From Platycnemis pennipes (taxonomy: Eukaryota > Arthropoda > Insecta > Odonata > Platycnemididae): a stretch of DNA of 64,000 nt. Location: NCBI GenBank assembly GCA_933228895.1, contig OW121852.1, positions 56,152,872 through 56,216,871 of the forward strand. Direction: 5' to 3'. Below the pieces are notes generated by a model, which did no database searches, was not told where the DNA came from, and worked only from the letters and a program-made list of their open reading frames with translations. This document shows positions 45,050-56,600 of the stretch, in pieces (within the stretch, counting starts at the first letter, position 1; every line of letters starts with the position of its first letter). A program made the translations under genes and the position numbers.

Positions 45050-47966
45050 CATTCTTTGGTAGCACCACATTTCGAATGCTTCCACCCTTTTATTCTCCAC
45101 TGCTGTCATTTTCCATGCCTCATTGCTGTGAGGAAACTTGCTCCTGATGTAGGTTCTGATGAATTGCTTCCTTACTTCTAAGCTTGTATTTCCAGCTGTA
45201 AGTAGATTCTTCTTTTGATAGAATGCCATCTCTGCCTGGACTATTCTACTGACTATTTCTTTCTTGCTTCTTCCATCGTTGGTAATTCGGCTTCTCAGGT
45301 AACAGAACTCCTTCACTTCTTCCAGTTTTGTTTTTCCTAGTTTATCGTTGGTTTTGGCCTCTTCTCTCTTGCTGCATATTAATATCTTAGTCTTCTTCTT
45401 ATTGATCTTCAGTTGATATCTGGCCATTGTCCTTTCCATGGTTGTTAGCATCTTATTCAGATCCTTCTTTGTCTCTGATATGAGTGCTATGTCATCAGTG
45501 AATTGTAGCCTACCAATTGTTTCTCCGTGGATGTTCACTCCAGAAGACTTCTCTTTGATTTCATTGATGGCTGTCTCGATGTAAACAAAAATTATAGGAG
45601 ACAGTGTACAGCCTTGTCTCACTTCTTTCCTTATTCTAGCTTCTTCACAGCTGGGTCCAGATTTTATCACCGCTACTAGGTTTTTATACAAACTGTGGAT
45701 AATTCTTCGGTCATTGTGCGACACTCCAATTCCTTTCAGAATTCCAAGCATTAAATTACAATCCACGTTGTCAAAAGCCTTCTCTAAAGTTACAAATGCA
45801 TTTTTTTCTTCTCCATTCTCTTCTCTATAAGCAGCCTAAGGGGCAATATTGCTTCTCTTGTAACCTTACTTTTCCTGAATCCGAATTGATCTTCATCCAG
45901 GAACTCCTATGCTTTTTGTTCTATTATTCCGTAGATGATCTTTTTCGATATCTTTGATACATGTATCATCAGGCTTGTAGTCCTAAAATTTGCATTTTTC
46001 CACTCTCTTCTTTTTGGGAAGATGAATTATGATGTTTTTCTCGAAGTCCCTGGACATTTCTCCTGTTGAGTACATGTCGCAGATGGTTTTGTAGAGATGG
46101 GTTAATGTCTTCTCTCCTGCATTTTTTATTAATTCTGCGAGGAGATAATCAATTCCAGAGGCCTTATTCATCTGAAGGTCCCTTATTGCCACGTCGAATT
46201 CCGATCTTAATATTGATGCTCCCATATCATCCATTTCGACTTTGCTTTCCTCTTCAATCACTTTCATGCATATATTGTTCCCGTTATATTACTCTTCCAG
46301 ATATTCTTTCCATCTCTTCACTTTTTCTTCATTTTCAATCAAAAGTTCTACATTCTTGCCCCTTATGGCATTGCATCATGCCTTGAAGTTCCATGAAGTG
46401 ATTCCTCACTATCCTATAGGCAGCTTCCACCTTTCCAAGTGCAAGGTTATTTTGTACATCCCTGCATAGATTCTTCAACCACATTTCTCTAGCCTTCCTG
46501 GCTTTGTGACATACTTCATTCCTTATTCTTTTGTAGCAAAGCTGCCCTTCTTCAGTTTTCGCATTATTCTACTTTCTTCTTTCTTCAATCAGCACTAAAG
46601 GATGCTTTACATGATACAATTTTTTGTACAATTTCTTTTACAAATGCTTCTATAAATTGAACAAAATTGTATGTCTGTCTGAATGGAATTAGAACAGGTT
46701 CTATTTCCTGTTCTGTCATTCAGACAATCGCACAAGCGTTCGTACAATTTGCTGCTTTACACAGTACAATTTCCTCATATAAGCATTTATACAAAAAAAT
46801 TTATTGTGTAAAGCAGCCTTAAGACTTCTTCCATGGTCCATGGCTTCTTCTTGACAACTTTTCTTCTTCCAAGAACTTCTTCTGCGGCTTATTGTAGTCC
46901 ACATTTAATGTTTTCCCAATGCTCTTCCACTGACTTCTCAGTCAGTTCCTCTCCTATGTTGCTTCCTACTGCTTTTGAAATGCCAGCTGATGTTGAGTCT
47001 CCTTCAGTTTTTTTACTTGCCAAATGTTCTTCACTATTTTCTTCAATTTCTTGAATTTTAGATGGCAGTTCATCGTCACTAAATTATGTTTGCTATCGTT
47101 GCCTGCACCCGGGTAACTTTTGCAGTCCTTCACCTGATTCCTGAACCTCTGCTTCACTAAAATATGGTCTATTTGAAATCTTCCTCTGTCTCCTGGCATT
47201 TTTCATGTGTATCCTCTTCTATTGTGATTGTTACACAAGGTGTTAGTAACCACTAACTTATGTTGTGTGCAGAACTCCAGCAGTCTTTCTCCTCTTTCCT
47301 TTTGGTTTCCCAGTCCATATTTTCTAGTTATTCTTCCATCTTGGCTATCGCTGATGACAGCATTCCAGTCTCCTAAAATAATTAGGTATTCTTCTCCTCT
47401 TACCTGTTTTAGAACTTGCATGATATCTTAAGGAACATCTTCCACTTCTTCATCTTCATAGTTCGACGTAGGCATGTATACCTGTACCACAGTTGTATCT
47501 GTAGGCTTGGTCTCTATCTTTGCCATTATAATCCTCTCACTTTACTGCAGGATGCTCTTCACACGCAGTCCTGCACTCTTCCTGAGCATTATGTTTAACT
47601 CCAGCATTACCATTCAGTGATCCATTGTGAATAATTCTATAACTTCCACTCCAAAAGTCTCCTTCTTCAGGCCATCTCATTTCACTGATTCCTAATACAT
47701 CAAGGTCCATTCTTTGCATTTCCACCTTCAGGTTCTCCAGCCTTGTGCAGGTTCTAAGAGATTGCACGTTCCTACCCTAAAATGTCTATCACTCTTGACT
47801 GATGTACTCTCTTGGGCAGTCCCTGCCCAGAGATCCGAATGGGGGACTATTTTACCTCCGGAATATTTTACTCAAGAGGGTTCCATCACATCTTGATAAA
47901 AAGAAAGGAGTGGAGTAGCTGCGACTCCTTGGGATAATATTGTGGTGGTTTCCCCTTGCCTTCCGC
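45050..47966 (-). mobile_element. Older LINE family 1 copy (5' and middle part)
   Basis: Continues the copy whose 3' end is at 41313-41649. Minus-strand frames show RT pieces (GVRQGCTLSP-like and QFTDDIALISETKKDLNKML at 44972-45766), further RT and linker pieces, and endonuclease pieces with LGDWNAVI, QIDHILVKQRF and GISEMRWPEEG up to 47767. Many stops and indels break it. Compared with the young copy it lacks roughly the first 380 bases. It also contains a MITE at 46599-46819. The C-terminus of the frame ending at 44972 is chimeric, because it runs into the 5' leader of the young copy. Confidence 0.88.
46599..46819. mobile_element. Harbinger-type MITE, 221 bp, inserted in LINE
   Basis: Inverted ends (AGGATGCTTTACA at the left, TGTAAAGCAGCCT at the right) are flanked by a 3-base duplication TAA (46596-46598 and 46820-46822). 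The uninterrupted LINE copy reads AGCACTAAGACTTC at 43531-43544, which gives the empty site directly. The interior is also largely palindromic and encodes nothing. Confidence 0.92.
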
Positions 47967-49404
47967 TTCCACTATATTTTTTTCTACAATGATGTAGTTA
48001 TTAACATGCCAAATATAGCATAATTATTCGAGACCTCCTTCCAGAGGTATGAGACTAATGACGTATCAGAAATAGTGTTGATATCAAAAATAATATTAAT
48101 AATGGAACTGAAGGCTTAACTCCATGCGTTAGAAAATTCTAAACTTAGAGCGTTATTACTTGAGTGAGGGAATACATCTACGGCTATTGCATAAGATGAA
48201 GGAAAATGGTTGGTTATCTATATGGCATTGGTATGCAGATTTTATAAGAAGAAAGGTGAAAGGCAGCCCTAATGGTTGAGTAATATTTGGCAAAGGACTA
48301 TCCACAAACCTACTGATGTTAATCAAATACTTATGGTGATGATTGTTGGCTTTGATAACCATGCTCAAAGTAATGAGAGGAAGGTGGAAAATTGTATTAA
48401 ACTATAACCCAAAGCAATGCAGTACCCCACCATAGCCCTTAAATTGCATTAGTGAACAAGGTCAAAATTTTATGAGTGGATTGTTTGTTAGGTGAATTAG
48501 TTATAGAATCTAAAGCATTTTATGATCTCAGAAAATCCTAGCTCCAAACTATTTGGAGAATTTGGAAGGATAGGCATCTTCTTTTAATTGCTGCTAAATG
48601 TGCAGCTACAGAAAGAAGGGATGGGAGAATAAATGGCTGTTGTCTCCCACTACATGAATGTTTGTTAAGAGCCCAAGGCGAACGCAGTTGAATTTCGAGA
48701 GCAACATTTTCTGGATCTGTGCCCGCTCATTTCCCATTGGCCATTCCCATGTCATGTGCCAATGAACTTCTCCTCCTTGACTTCAGAGAGACAAACTATA
48801 TGGGAGTAAAGTAAAAGAAACAAAAAATTCTGACCTTAAATATCAATGGCAAAAGACTTATTTAGAGAAGAAATGAAAGCAGCAATAATCTCAGTTACTG
48901 AAAGCATCTGCAACTTTGTGAATACTATTAAGATCATCCATTAAAATTGATTTGGTAGTTATTCTTTTATTGGTCTTTCCATTCATGAAGCAGTTGACAC
49001 CCGAAAATAATTCATGGGTAATAATGAATTCATGAATCTCATCCAAACATCATGAATATGTTTTCATTTTGATGAAGAAGTCAATACCCTATATAGTGTG
49101 CTACGAACATGAACTTTCACAAGAGTCTTGGTTAAGCATTTGGTTTCCAAAAACTTGACATAACAGATTTATGAACAGATAAGCATGGCTTTCCATGGTA
49201 CATACATTATGATAACTGATGCTATTTTAACCAGTCCTGCTTGTGAACTGTTGTCAACTCTCATTTTATCAAAATTCTTTCATCATCAAAATTGAGCATT
49301 GTGTGTTTGTCCCTATCAAAGAGTCTCAATCTCATGGTTGGGATGAATTCCTATTAAATTCAACCTAATGAGTGGAGTGATAAATTAGGAATACCTTTAC
49401 ACGT
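47967..49404. other. Non-coding DNA
   Basis: AT-rich sequence with no gene or repeat recognised. Confidence 0.5.
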
Positions 49405-49725
49405 TGCTGATGATCAGGTTGGTGTGGTGGCTAGAGAACTGGCTTACTGTCCTGAAGGTCCAGAGTCAAATATTGGCAGTAGAATATTTTTCATTGATGC
49501 ACTGGTCTCCACTTTCATGTTGTCTACCGATGACTTCAACTTCTGTACATGCATTGTCCTTTGAATGGGATATCAAACCATGGAGCTCTTGGTGTCTTCC
49601 TTCCTTAAGATGTTGATATTGTGTTTCTCTCCACTCTTCCTCCATTCCCTTGACTTCTTACCTCTGCCCTATTACCCTATCCTTAATGGCTTGAATGACT
49701 AGAGTTTTTAGTCCCCTCCCTGAAG
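49405..49725 (+). repeat. SINE family B copy, old
   Basis: Plus-strand head GTGTGGTGGCTAGAGAACTGGC followed by a decayed B box (AGAGTCAAATATT) and body blocks GGGATATCAAACC and TTTCTCTCCACTC. It lies upstream of the zinc-finger gene. Confidence 0.72.
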
Positions 49726-50446
49726 CATAGAGACTTATGGTAAGACAATATATCATCATTGCCTTGCAGGTAGTACATTGTTGTAAAAAATTGGGGAGAA
49801 GGAATTAGGGAAAACGAAGATATTTGGCAGAGCCTTGCAATTATTTCATTGTATACTTATCCAATTCACTCTATCAAATGGCTTCAAAAATTCTGCATGG
49901 CAAGCGTATATCCCAGTCACATTCAGTGTTTATTTTGATTAGAATTCTCATTATCTTTCATCAGCATCACATGTTCATGTCTCTCTCATGAGCCTAAACT
50001 GGCCATCAATCAGGTATTGCCATATTGTTGAATCTTCTATTGATATCTTATGGGATCACCTCTGCTCCATGAGAAATTAAATAAGGTTCCAAACATATGT
50101 GACAATGCAATACTTATGACCATTTTCTAGAGATGGTCAATGTGTGATAGTGATGAAATATTACTCTCAGCAAACCTCCATATTCTAAATTTTCTGTTCT
50201 TCCCTACTGCAAGGTTTTGGCCTTTCTTCTCCCAAATAGCAGAGATGTCCTTAGGCGAGTAAATGTATAACTTTTGATTCAGTTAAAGGATAAATATGCA
50301 CTAGTTTTGTTATTTCACCTCCTAAAGTGTGTTTTTCCTTCAAGTTGGCAATAGTAATGAATATTACTTATTTTGACCTAGTTTTTTACCATATTTTAAT
50401 ATGATAAAACTTATAGCACTTCTAATAAAAAAAATATCTATTCCAG
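49726..50446. other. Upstream region of the zinc-finger gene
   Basis: No TATA box, Inr-like start or first exon is recognisable. The sequence before 50447 reads like an intron end (TATCTATTCCAG), so a non-coding first exon probably lies further upstream. Confidence 0.4.
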
Positions 50447-50456
50447 AGACACTAAA

Positions 50457-50649
50457 ATGAGTGAGGTGCTACCAGATTCCAAAGTTACTTGGGTTGGTGA
50501 TGATGGCCAAGTATTTGCTTACAAACTTTGCAATGGAACCCATGTACTTGTTCATCGGCCCCTGTTGGAAATGAATTCACTGACTGTAAAAGAAGACGTT
50601 GATATGCCCCTATTATTTTTGGAAGATTCTCCAATTACCTTGTCCAGTG
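50457..50649 (+). CDS. Zinc-finger gene, coding exon 1
   Basis: Residues 1-64 plus one base. The end is set at GTGATA (50650), which joins in phase 1 to exon 2. A GT at 50662 would keep the same phase with four more residues and cannot be excluded. Confidence 0.7.
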
Positions 50650-53600
50650 GTGATATAAATGGTTGGTTGGGTTTGCAACCACATGGTTGTGCATTAAACT
50701 ATATTTTTATAATTATGGCATAATAAATTTTATTGCAGTATTGTTGAAAATATTGGTGTCATATTTCTGTTCTAGTTTCAAGTTAAATGCTTTAAATATT
50801 AAAATATTGCTTTATATCTTCCAGTATCCAGTATTCAACTTAGCCAGGTGATAGGAGACCAGGCAGGAGTGTTTATTCCATCAGATGTCTCAATCTCTAC
50901 GGAAAATATTCTACCTGATGTTCCTGTTCAAGTGCCGCTTGCAGAAAACCCTTCAACTTCCTCTGGGGAGCCGCCGCCTTCTTATTCTGCTATAGCAGCT
51001 GATTTTATTGGTTCTGGGGAAACAACTGATCAGAATGCTATTGAAGACATTCCTGGGGAGATTTATGTAACTGGTGTGAAAGGAATAATAGTTCATAATG
51101 AAGAGGGTGGTGGTGATAGTGAATCTATTGAAATTGAGCAGCTAGCTGGACTGGAGGATTTTGTGGATGTTGTCACCAAGTATAGATGCAGGATATGCCC
51201 TTTGGAAGCCACAGATCGAGCAAGTCTTTTGGAACATTTCAAGGAGAGTCATTTAGGGGTAAGAGTGTATTTTTTATGAGAGTTGTTACCTTTCTGAAGC
51301 AGCGCTGTAATTGCATTATGTGTATAACCCCTTCTAGGTGTATTGACAGATATATGAATAATCAGCTTTTGCCATTCCACCATGTCAAAAGCCTAGTAAA
51401 AAGAAACAACTATGGAAACCATTCTCCTTATGCTGTATATTATTTTCTATTTTTTTTTCTCTTCAATACAGCTGTATGAGTGGATCTTCCTTTGTAAACC
51501 AAAACAATCGCTACATAACAGATCACTTCTAGGCTAATCATCTGTTTTCATACTGTTGATAATAATTGTCATCAATGCTTAATAATTATTCCCGATGTAA
51601 CCCGATAATAATAACCCGATTTCCAGCTTATTAGATGCACCCTAGTTCATGGGTCATATATTTGGCATGGTCATGGTGCCATATAAGTCACAGGTTGATT
51701 TATCCTGGATGTGTGGATTAATAATGCTCTGGTTTTGCAATGTGATTGCTACTTTTCAATTGTGAAGGAAGTGATTTGATGCATTTGGTGATTTCATGGA
51801 GTTACTTGCATGACATTAATCAATTTCTTCTGCAGTAGTGCCATAAACTTCTGAATAGAAATTGTGATAGTCATGATTTTTGGGTGGATTATAATTTGGC
51901 TATAGCTATAATTATCTTTTAAATGTCCCTTTAGTTTTTTCATCCATGAAATTGTTTATGACTTGTTCATGGAAATGAATTTCACTGTTGGTGATAGCAT
52001 GTTGACTTAAATTTATTTTCATTCCAGGTGAAGACGGGAAGGACCATTGAAGGTACAAAACCTGTGGGTGAGTGAATGTATTTCTTGTGCTGATAAAAGT
52101 GATGAATTTTATTAGCTTAGCTTCAACAGTGCCATTCTCTTGAAATAAATTTTTTATTGGATCAATTGTAGCTCTATTGCACATATGAGAAGAAATATTA
52201 ATTATGTGAAAGAAAGATATTACCTACCAGTGTTTGAAAATTCCTTAAGTCAAGGAAATTGCTCACAATATAATGATTCAATTCTTACTCCATAATGAGA
52301 TTATGGGTCTAAATCTCTCTAGGCACAATTAACGGAGTTCAGCTGTTGTAGGTGTATCTATATGCCTGACATAATACGTATTTTACATGTGAAAAAATTC
52401 CTTACTCTGTCCAACCACCCACCTATTATAAATGGCACAAATGATCTCAGCTGTCAGTCTTGATCCCCTAATAAGTATTTACTACTACTGATACTATTCT
52501 GCATGTCAGACTCTTGCATGTGAAGCCAAAATAATCATTCCTGGCTTTCAGGAAATCATTAACATCATCATGTAAGGTTAGTCTGGTGTGGACGTTTTAT
52601 GTACCTATTATATAAACTTAACTTAAAGAAATGGTGGTACATTATAAATGGCACAAATATTATTTGAATCTCGGGTCAAGAAATTTATGTTCTTGCTTAT
52701 GTCTTCAAACATTTATAGTCAAAGAATGTAATGCTTTTACTAAATAGACATTTTTGTGTTGTTTAACTGGCATTTGAAGTTATAATTATTGCTTGATTAT
52801 GACTAATTTCGGTTAAATGGCCACACTGAACTGATTGTCATCCAACACCATATTATCTCAGTAAAAATTGATATATGCTTTAAATAATTTGTGTTTGATG
52901 GTGAAATTTAAAAAATTAATATTTGCTTTTAATTTCTTTTCTCTGTCGCTTGTCAAGTATTTCTAAGACTTTTATGAGTATTTGAAATGTTTTACAGATG
53001 AAAATTCAACTGAAAATAATAATGATACTGAATTAACTGAAGATACAGTTCCAGAGAAGTATGTGTACGTGTGCTGCCATTGCCAATTTGGATTTTCTTC
53101 GTTAGCAGATTGCAAACTACACATGATTAATGTAAGTAATGAATGTTGTATCTCTGATTCTTAATAAGTATTGTGTTTCTTGTTTAATTTTTTTAATTAT
53201 TGCCATCTGTGTGGGTATAAATATGTATATAAAACCAATATAGTATCAGTGTTCAACCCGAAGGTTGTTTTTTGATAGATGAGGGTAGAGTTAACCCCAT
53301 ACTAAGCCATTGGCATGTGAAATTCACATTTCAGGGTTCCTTTCCCTGAGCATTGTGCTATTTCCTACGAAGTTCTGACACATAGAAAATAGAATAAGAT
53401 TTTTAGGTGGGGGTGTCTAGAAAACTTCTGTCCGGGATTTGAACTCAGGACCTTCCGGTCTGTAGCCCAGCACTCTACCCACTAGGTCACCACAAACCCC
53501 AAAACCAGTAAAGCAGGATAACAAATAATGCCTTTAACCACGTGGTGGGATATTTATTTTTAAAAGGCTGAGGGTAATTACTTTGATAACTATCATTCAT

Positions 53601-56600
53601 TAATACTTTTTATTTTAGGATCATCAGTTGGTTGTTACAAAAGGTGAAAAGAAAGATGATAAAACAGTATCAGGCAGCCAGAGTGAAGAGAGCTCAGATT
53701 TGCAAAACTCTCAAAAGTTATCATCCAAACTACCTCGTCTCCTGCGTCCGCCACAGTCAAAGTTAAAAAATGTTGTGGATGAAAGCCCCTTAAACAGTGA
53801 AGGCAGTCCAAAGGTTGCCAATTCAGAGTCATCTGAGGAGCCAGCGAATAGAAGAATTAAATGTTTAAGAGAAGTTCTTCTGCAGGAAAGGAAAATCTGG
53901 TATGGGTGCTTCTGATTATTCAATTTCTCATTTGATTTATGCATATTTAGAGACATTCACTTGTTGTTATTCTTCCTGATTGTTTCGTTTCATATAAATA
54001 ATGGTGGGAATGAGTGGTGGGAAAACCCTACTAACCTAAAAATTTCTTAAATGACATGGCAATGTTATAAAGTGATAAATAATTTCATTGCAATTGAGAG
54101 GTAGAAGAAAAAACAGTAGATTATGTGTCTTTCTCTAGTACTTTTCACCAGCATTCCAGTCAGCTTCCTCAGTTGGCTAAAGTTCTGATGCCTCATTTTT
54201 GCCAGTCTTATGTTGTTCTGAATTTTTGCCTGATTTTCAAATTGGAAAATCCACTTCCAATACTTGCAGAGACTATAAATATCTTCTCAATTGATATTTA
54301 TTGGTATTTAGCTATTTACATAGCCACCTCATTATTCCTGGGAAATAGCAAACCTCTTATAAAATTTTTTTCATCTTTTACCAATTTGATATTGTGTGAT
54401 AGATTGGTCCAGAACTGATCTGCTACTGTAGACAGGTAACAATTTTTATTTTTAATGGCCCTTTGATGCTCCTGCCAGCATACATTTAGAGCTCTGGAGG
54501 TCTAGGTCTATGACGGAGTGACCATAGTTGCTCTTCAACTCATAAACTTCCATAAACCTTTTTTGGAAGTGGATTCTTGAATTTAGGGAGAATATCTGCT
54601 GTCTTGGGGGCACATGTGTGTCGGTACACAACTTTATTCTTGGAAAGAATTCTGGTTATCTTCTCCATAGTGTCAGAAGTGTATTTGAGGATAGGGTATA
54701 GCTTTTTGGTTTCTCTCTAATTTCCATAGGGTCCATAGAGTTTCTCTTTAGGACCATTAGAGACACATCCTCCTTTTTGTGCTGTTCTTAGAGAGTAGTC
54801 ATACTGATGTAAACATGCTGATTAAAAAAAGTGTTCAAAATAAATGCTTCTCTTCTTCTCCCCAAACCAAATAATGGTCATAATGTTTTTGTGTTGATTA
54901 GGATGGCCTGGTTTGCTGATGATTTTTTTTTATTGTTGCAGTTGCTCTGTGAGAGGTTGTGTACACAAGTTTGTCACAAAAGAAGGTCTTGCCAAGCATC
55001 TGGAGTGTCATGAAGTTCTTTCAAAAACATCGGCTGGGGTTTCCAAAATGCGGTCCCAAAGCTTTCAGTGTTGCTATTGTCAAGAAAAATTTGGTGGTTG
55101 GCGGCCATGTGCTTCACACCTTTGGAAGGTACATATCCTTTTATTGTTGGGATTTACATTGAAGGTTATCCATTGATGTCTATTGCATCATTCATGATCA
55201 TTGTTTTTTGGGAGCTCAGTTTTCCGATGGAGCACAATTATCTCATCTTAAACATATAAATTGTGCATGAATAAACTATGTTCTCTTTTGCCTGAAATAC
55301 CTCTTATTACAGACCCATCAAATTGATGCAGACCTCTTCACATGTCCTGACTGTCAAGTGTATAAGTCAGCTACTTTCATCAGACTTGAGAACCACCGAA
55401 GGATTCATGGTGAAGTGCGTGCGTTCCGATGTCCAACGTGTGGCAAAGGCTTCAAACAGATGTCTCAGTTAAGAAACCATCAAGTTGTCCACCTTGATCG
55501 AAGAAAAGGGGAGGAGGATGGCTTGCCAACCCGATGGTACACCTCTAAAAAGTGCAGCATCTGCCACAAAAGTTACTCTGATTCCAAGTGCCTCAAGAAA
55601 CATATTCAGGTGAATTAGAATGGCTGTGAGGCATATTTTATGCATATATTTGCTCTATTGCCAGGTTTTGTGCAGAGGAAATATCTATTTCTGATTAAAC
55701 TCTTGAAAATTTACCTTTTTGCAAGGGATATAACTTCTTTATGTACATTGTGAATGAAGGTTGAGGGTAATGTTCAGATTATAAGTATTTGAAAATTTCA
55801 AACTTACTGAATCAAATCAAAATCCAGACTTTACTCTAATTCTTTCTTGCTCAGCCACCTTGTATTTGGATTATGCATTTTACAAAAAAGTGATTAATAT
55901 TGCTGTGGCAATACAGATAATGTAATTTATACATTTGCAGATTAGGAAACATTGCTAGAAGTGTTTGTCATTTGAACTAGACTTAATTTTTCAGTTACAT
56001 TTTGCACTGATAGCCAAAAAGGCTTTATGTTAGAGTCCCAGGCTTGTATCTTTGATGATATCGGAACTACCCAAGCCAATTACATGTACTTGTAGTTGTA
56101 ATTATAGATAGACAAATTGTAACAGTGATGGAGTTCCTCACAATGGAGGCCCTGAGGCACTTAGACCTCTTGGTCTATTGTGCCAACCACCCTTCTTTAA
56201 TTAACCGTGAATATGACCTATCCGAAATTCTTCATGAAACCATGCAAGTACTTACTATTGGTGTAATAAAAAAAGTAGTAGCAACTGTGATCATTGGTGC
56301 AATTATAGATAGGAGGGTCATCATCGTTGGTCAACAATCCAGGGATTGGTTTGACACAGTCCTTCACTCCATTCTTCTATCGGTCAACCTCATCATATCA
56401 ACGTAATTCCTCCCTTTTACATCCTTCACAACTTGCACCATACATCTCATACGAGGTCTGCCTTTTCCATTCTTTCCGTTCACTTTTCCCTCGACGATTG
56501 TCTTCATTATGCCATTGTGTCTTAAGAGAGCGCCGATTAAGTTGTCCTGTCTTATTTTTATGGTTTTCAGTAGACATCTCTTTTCTCCCACTCTTCTTAA

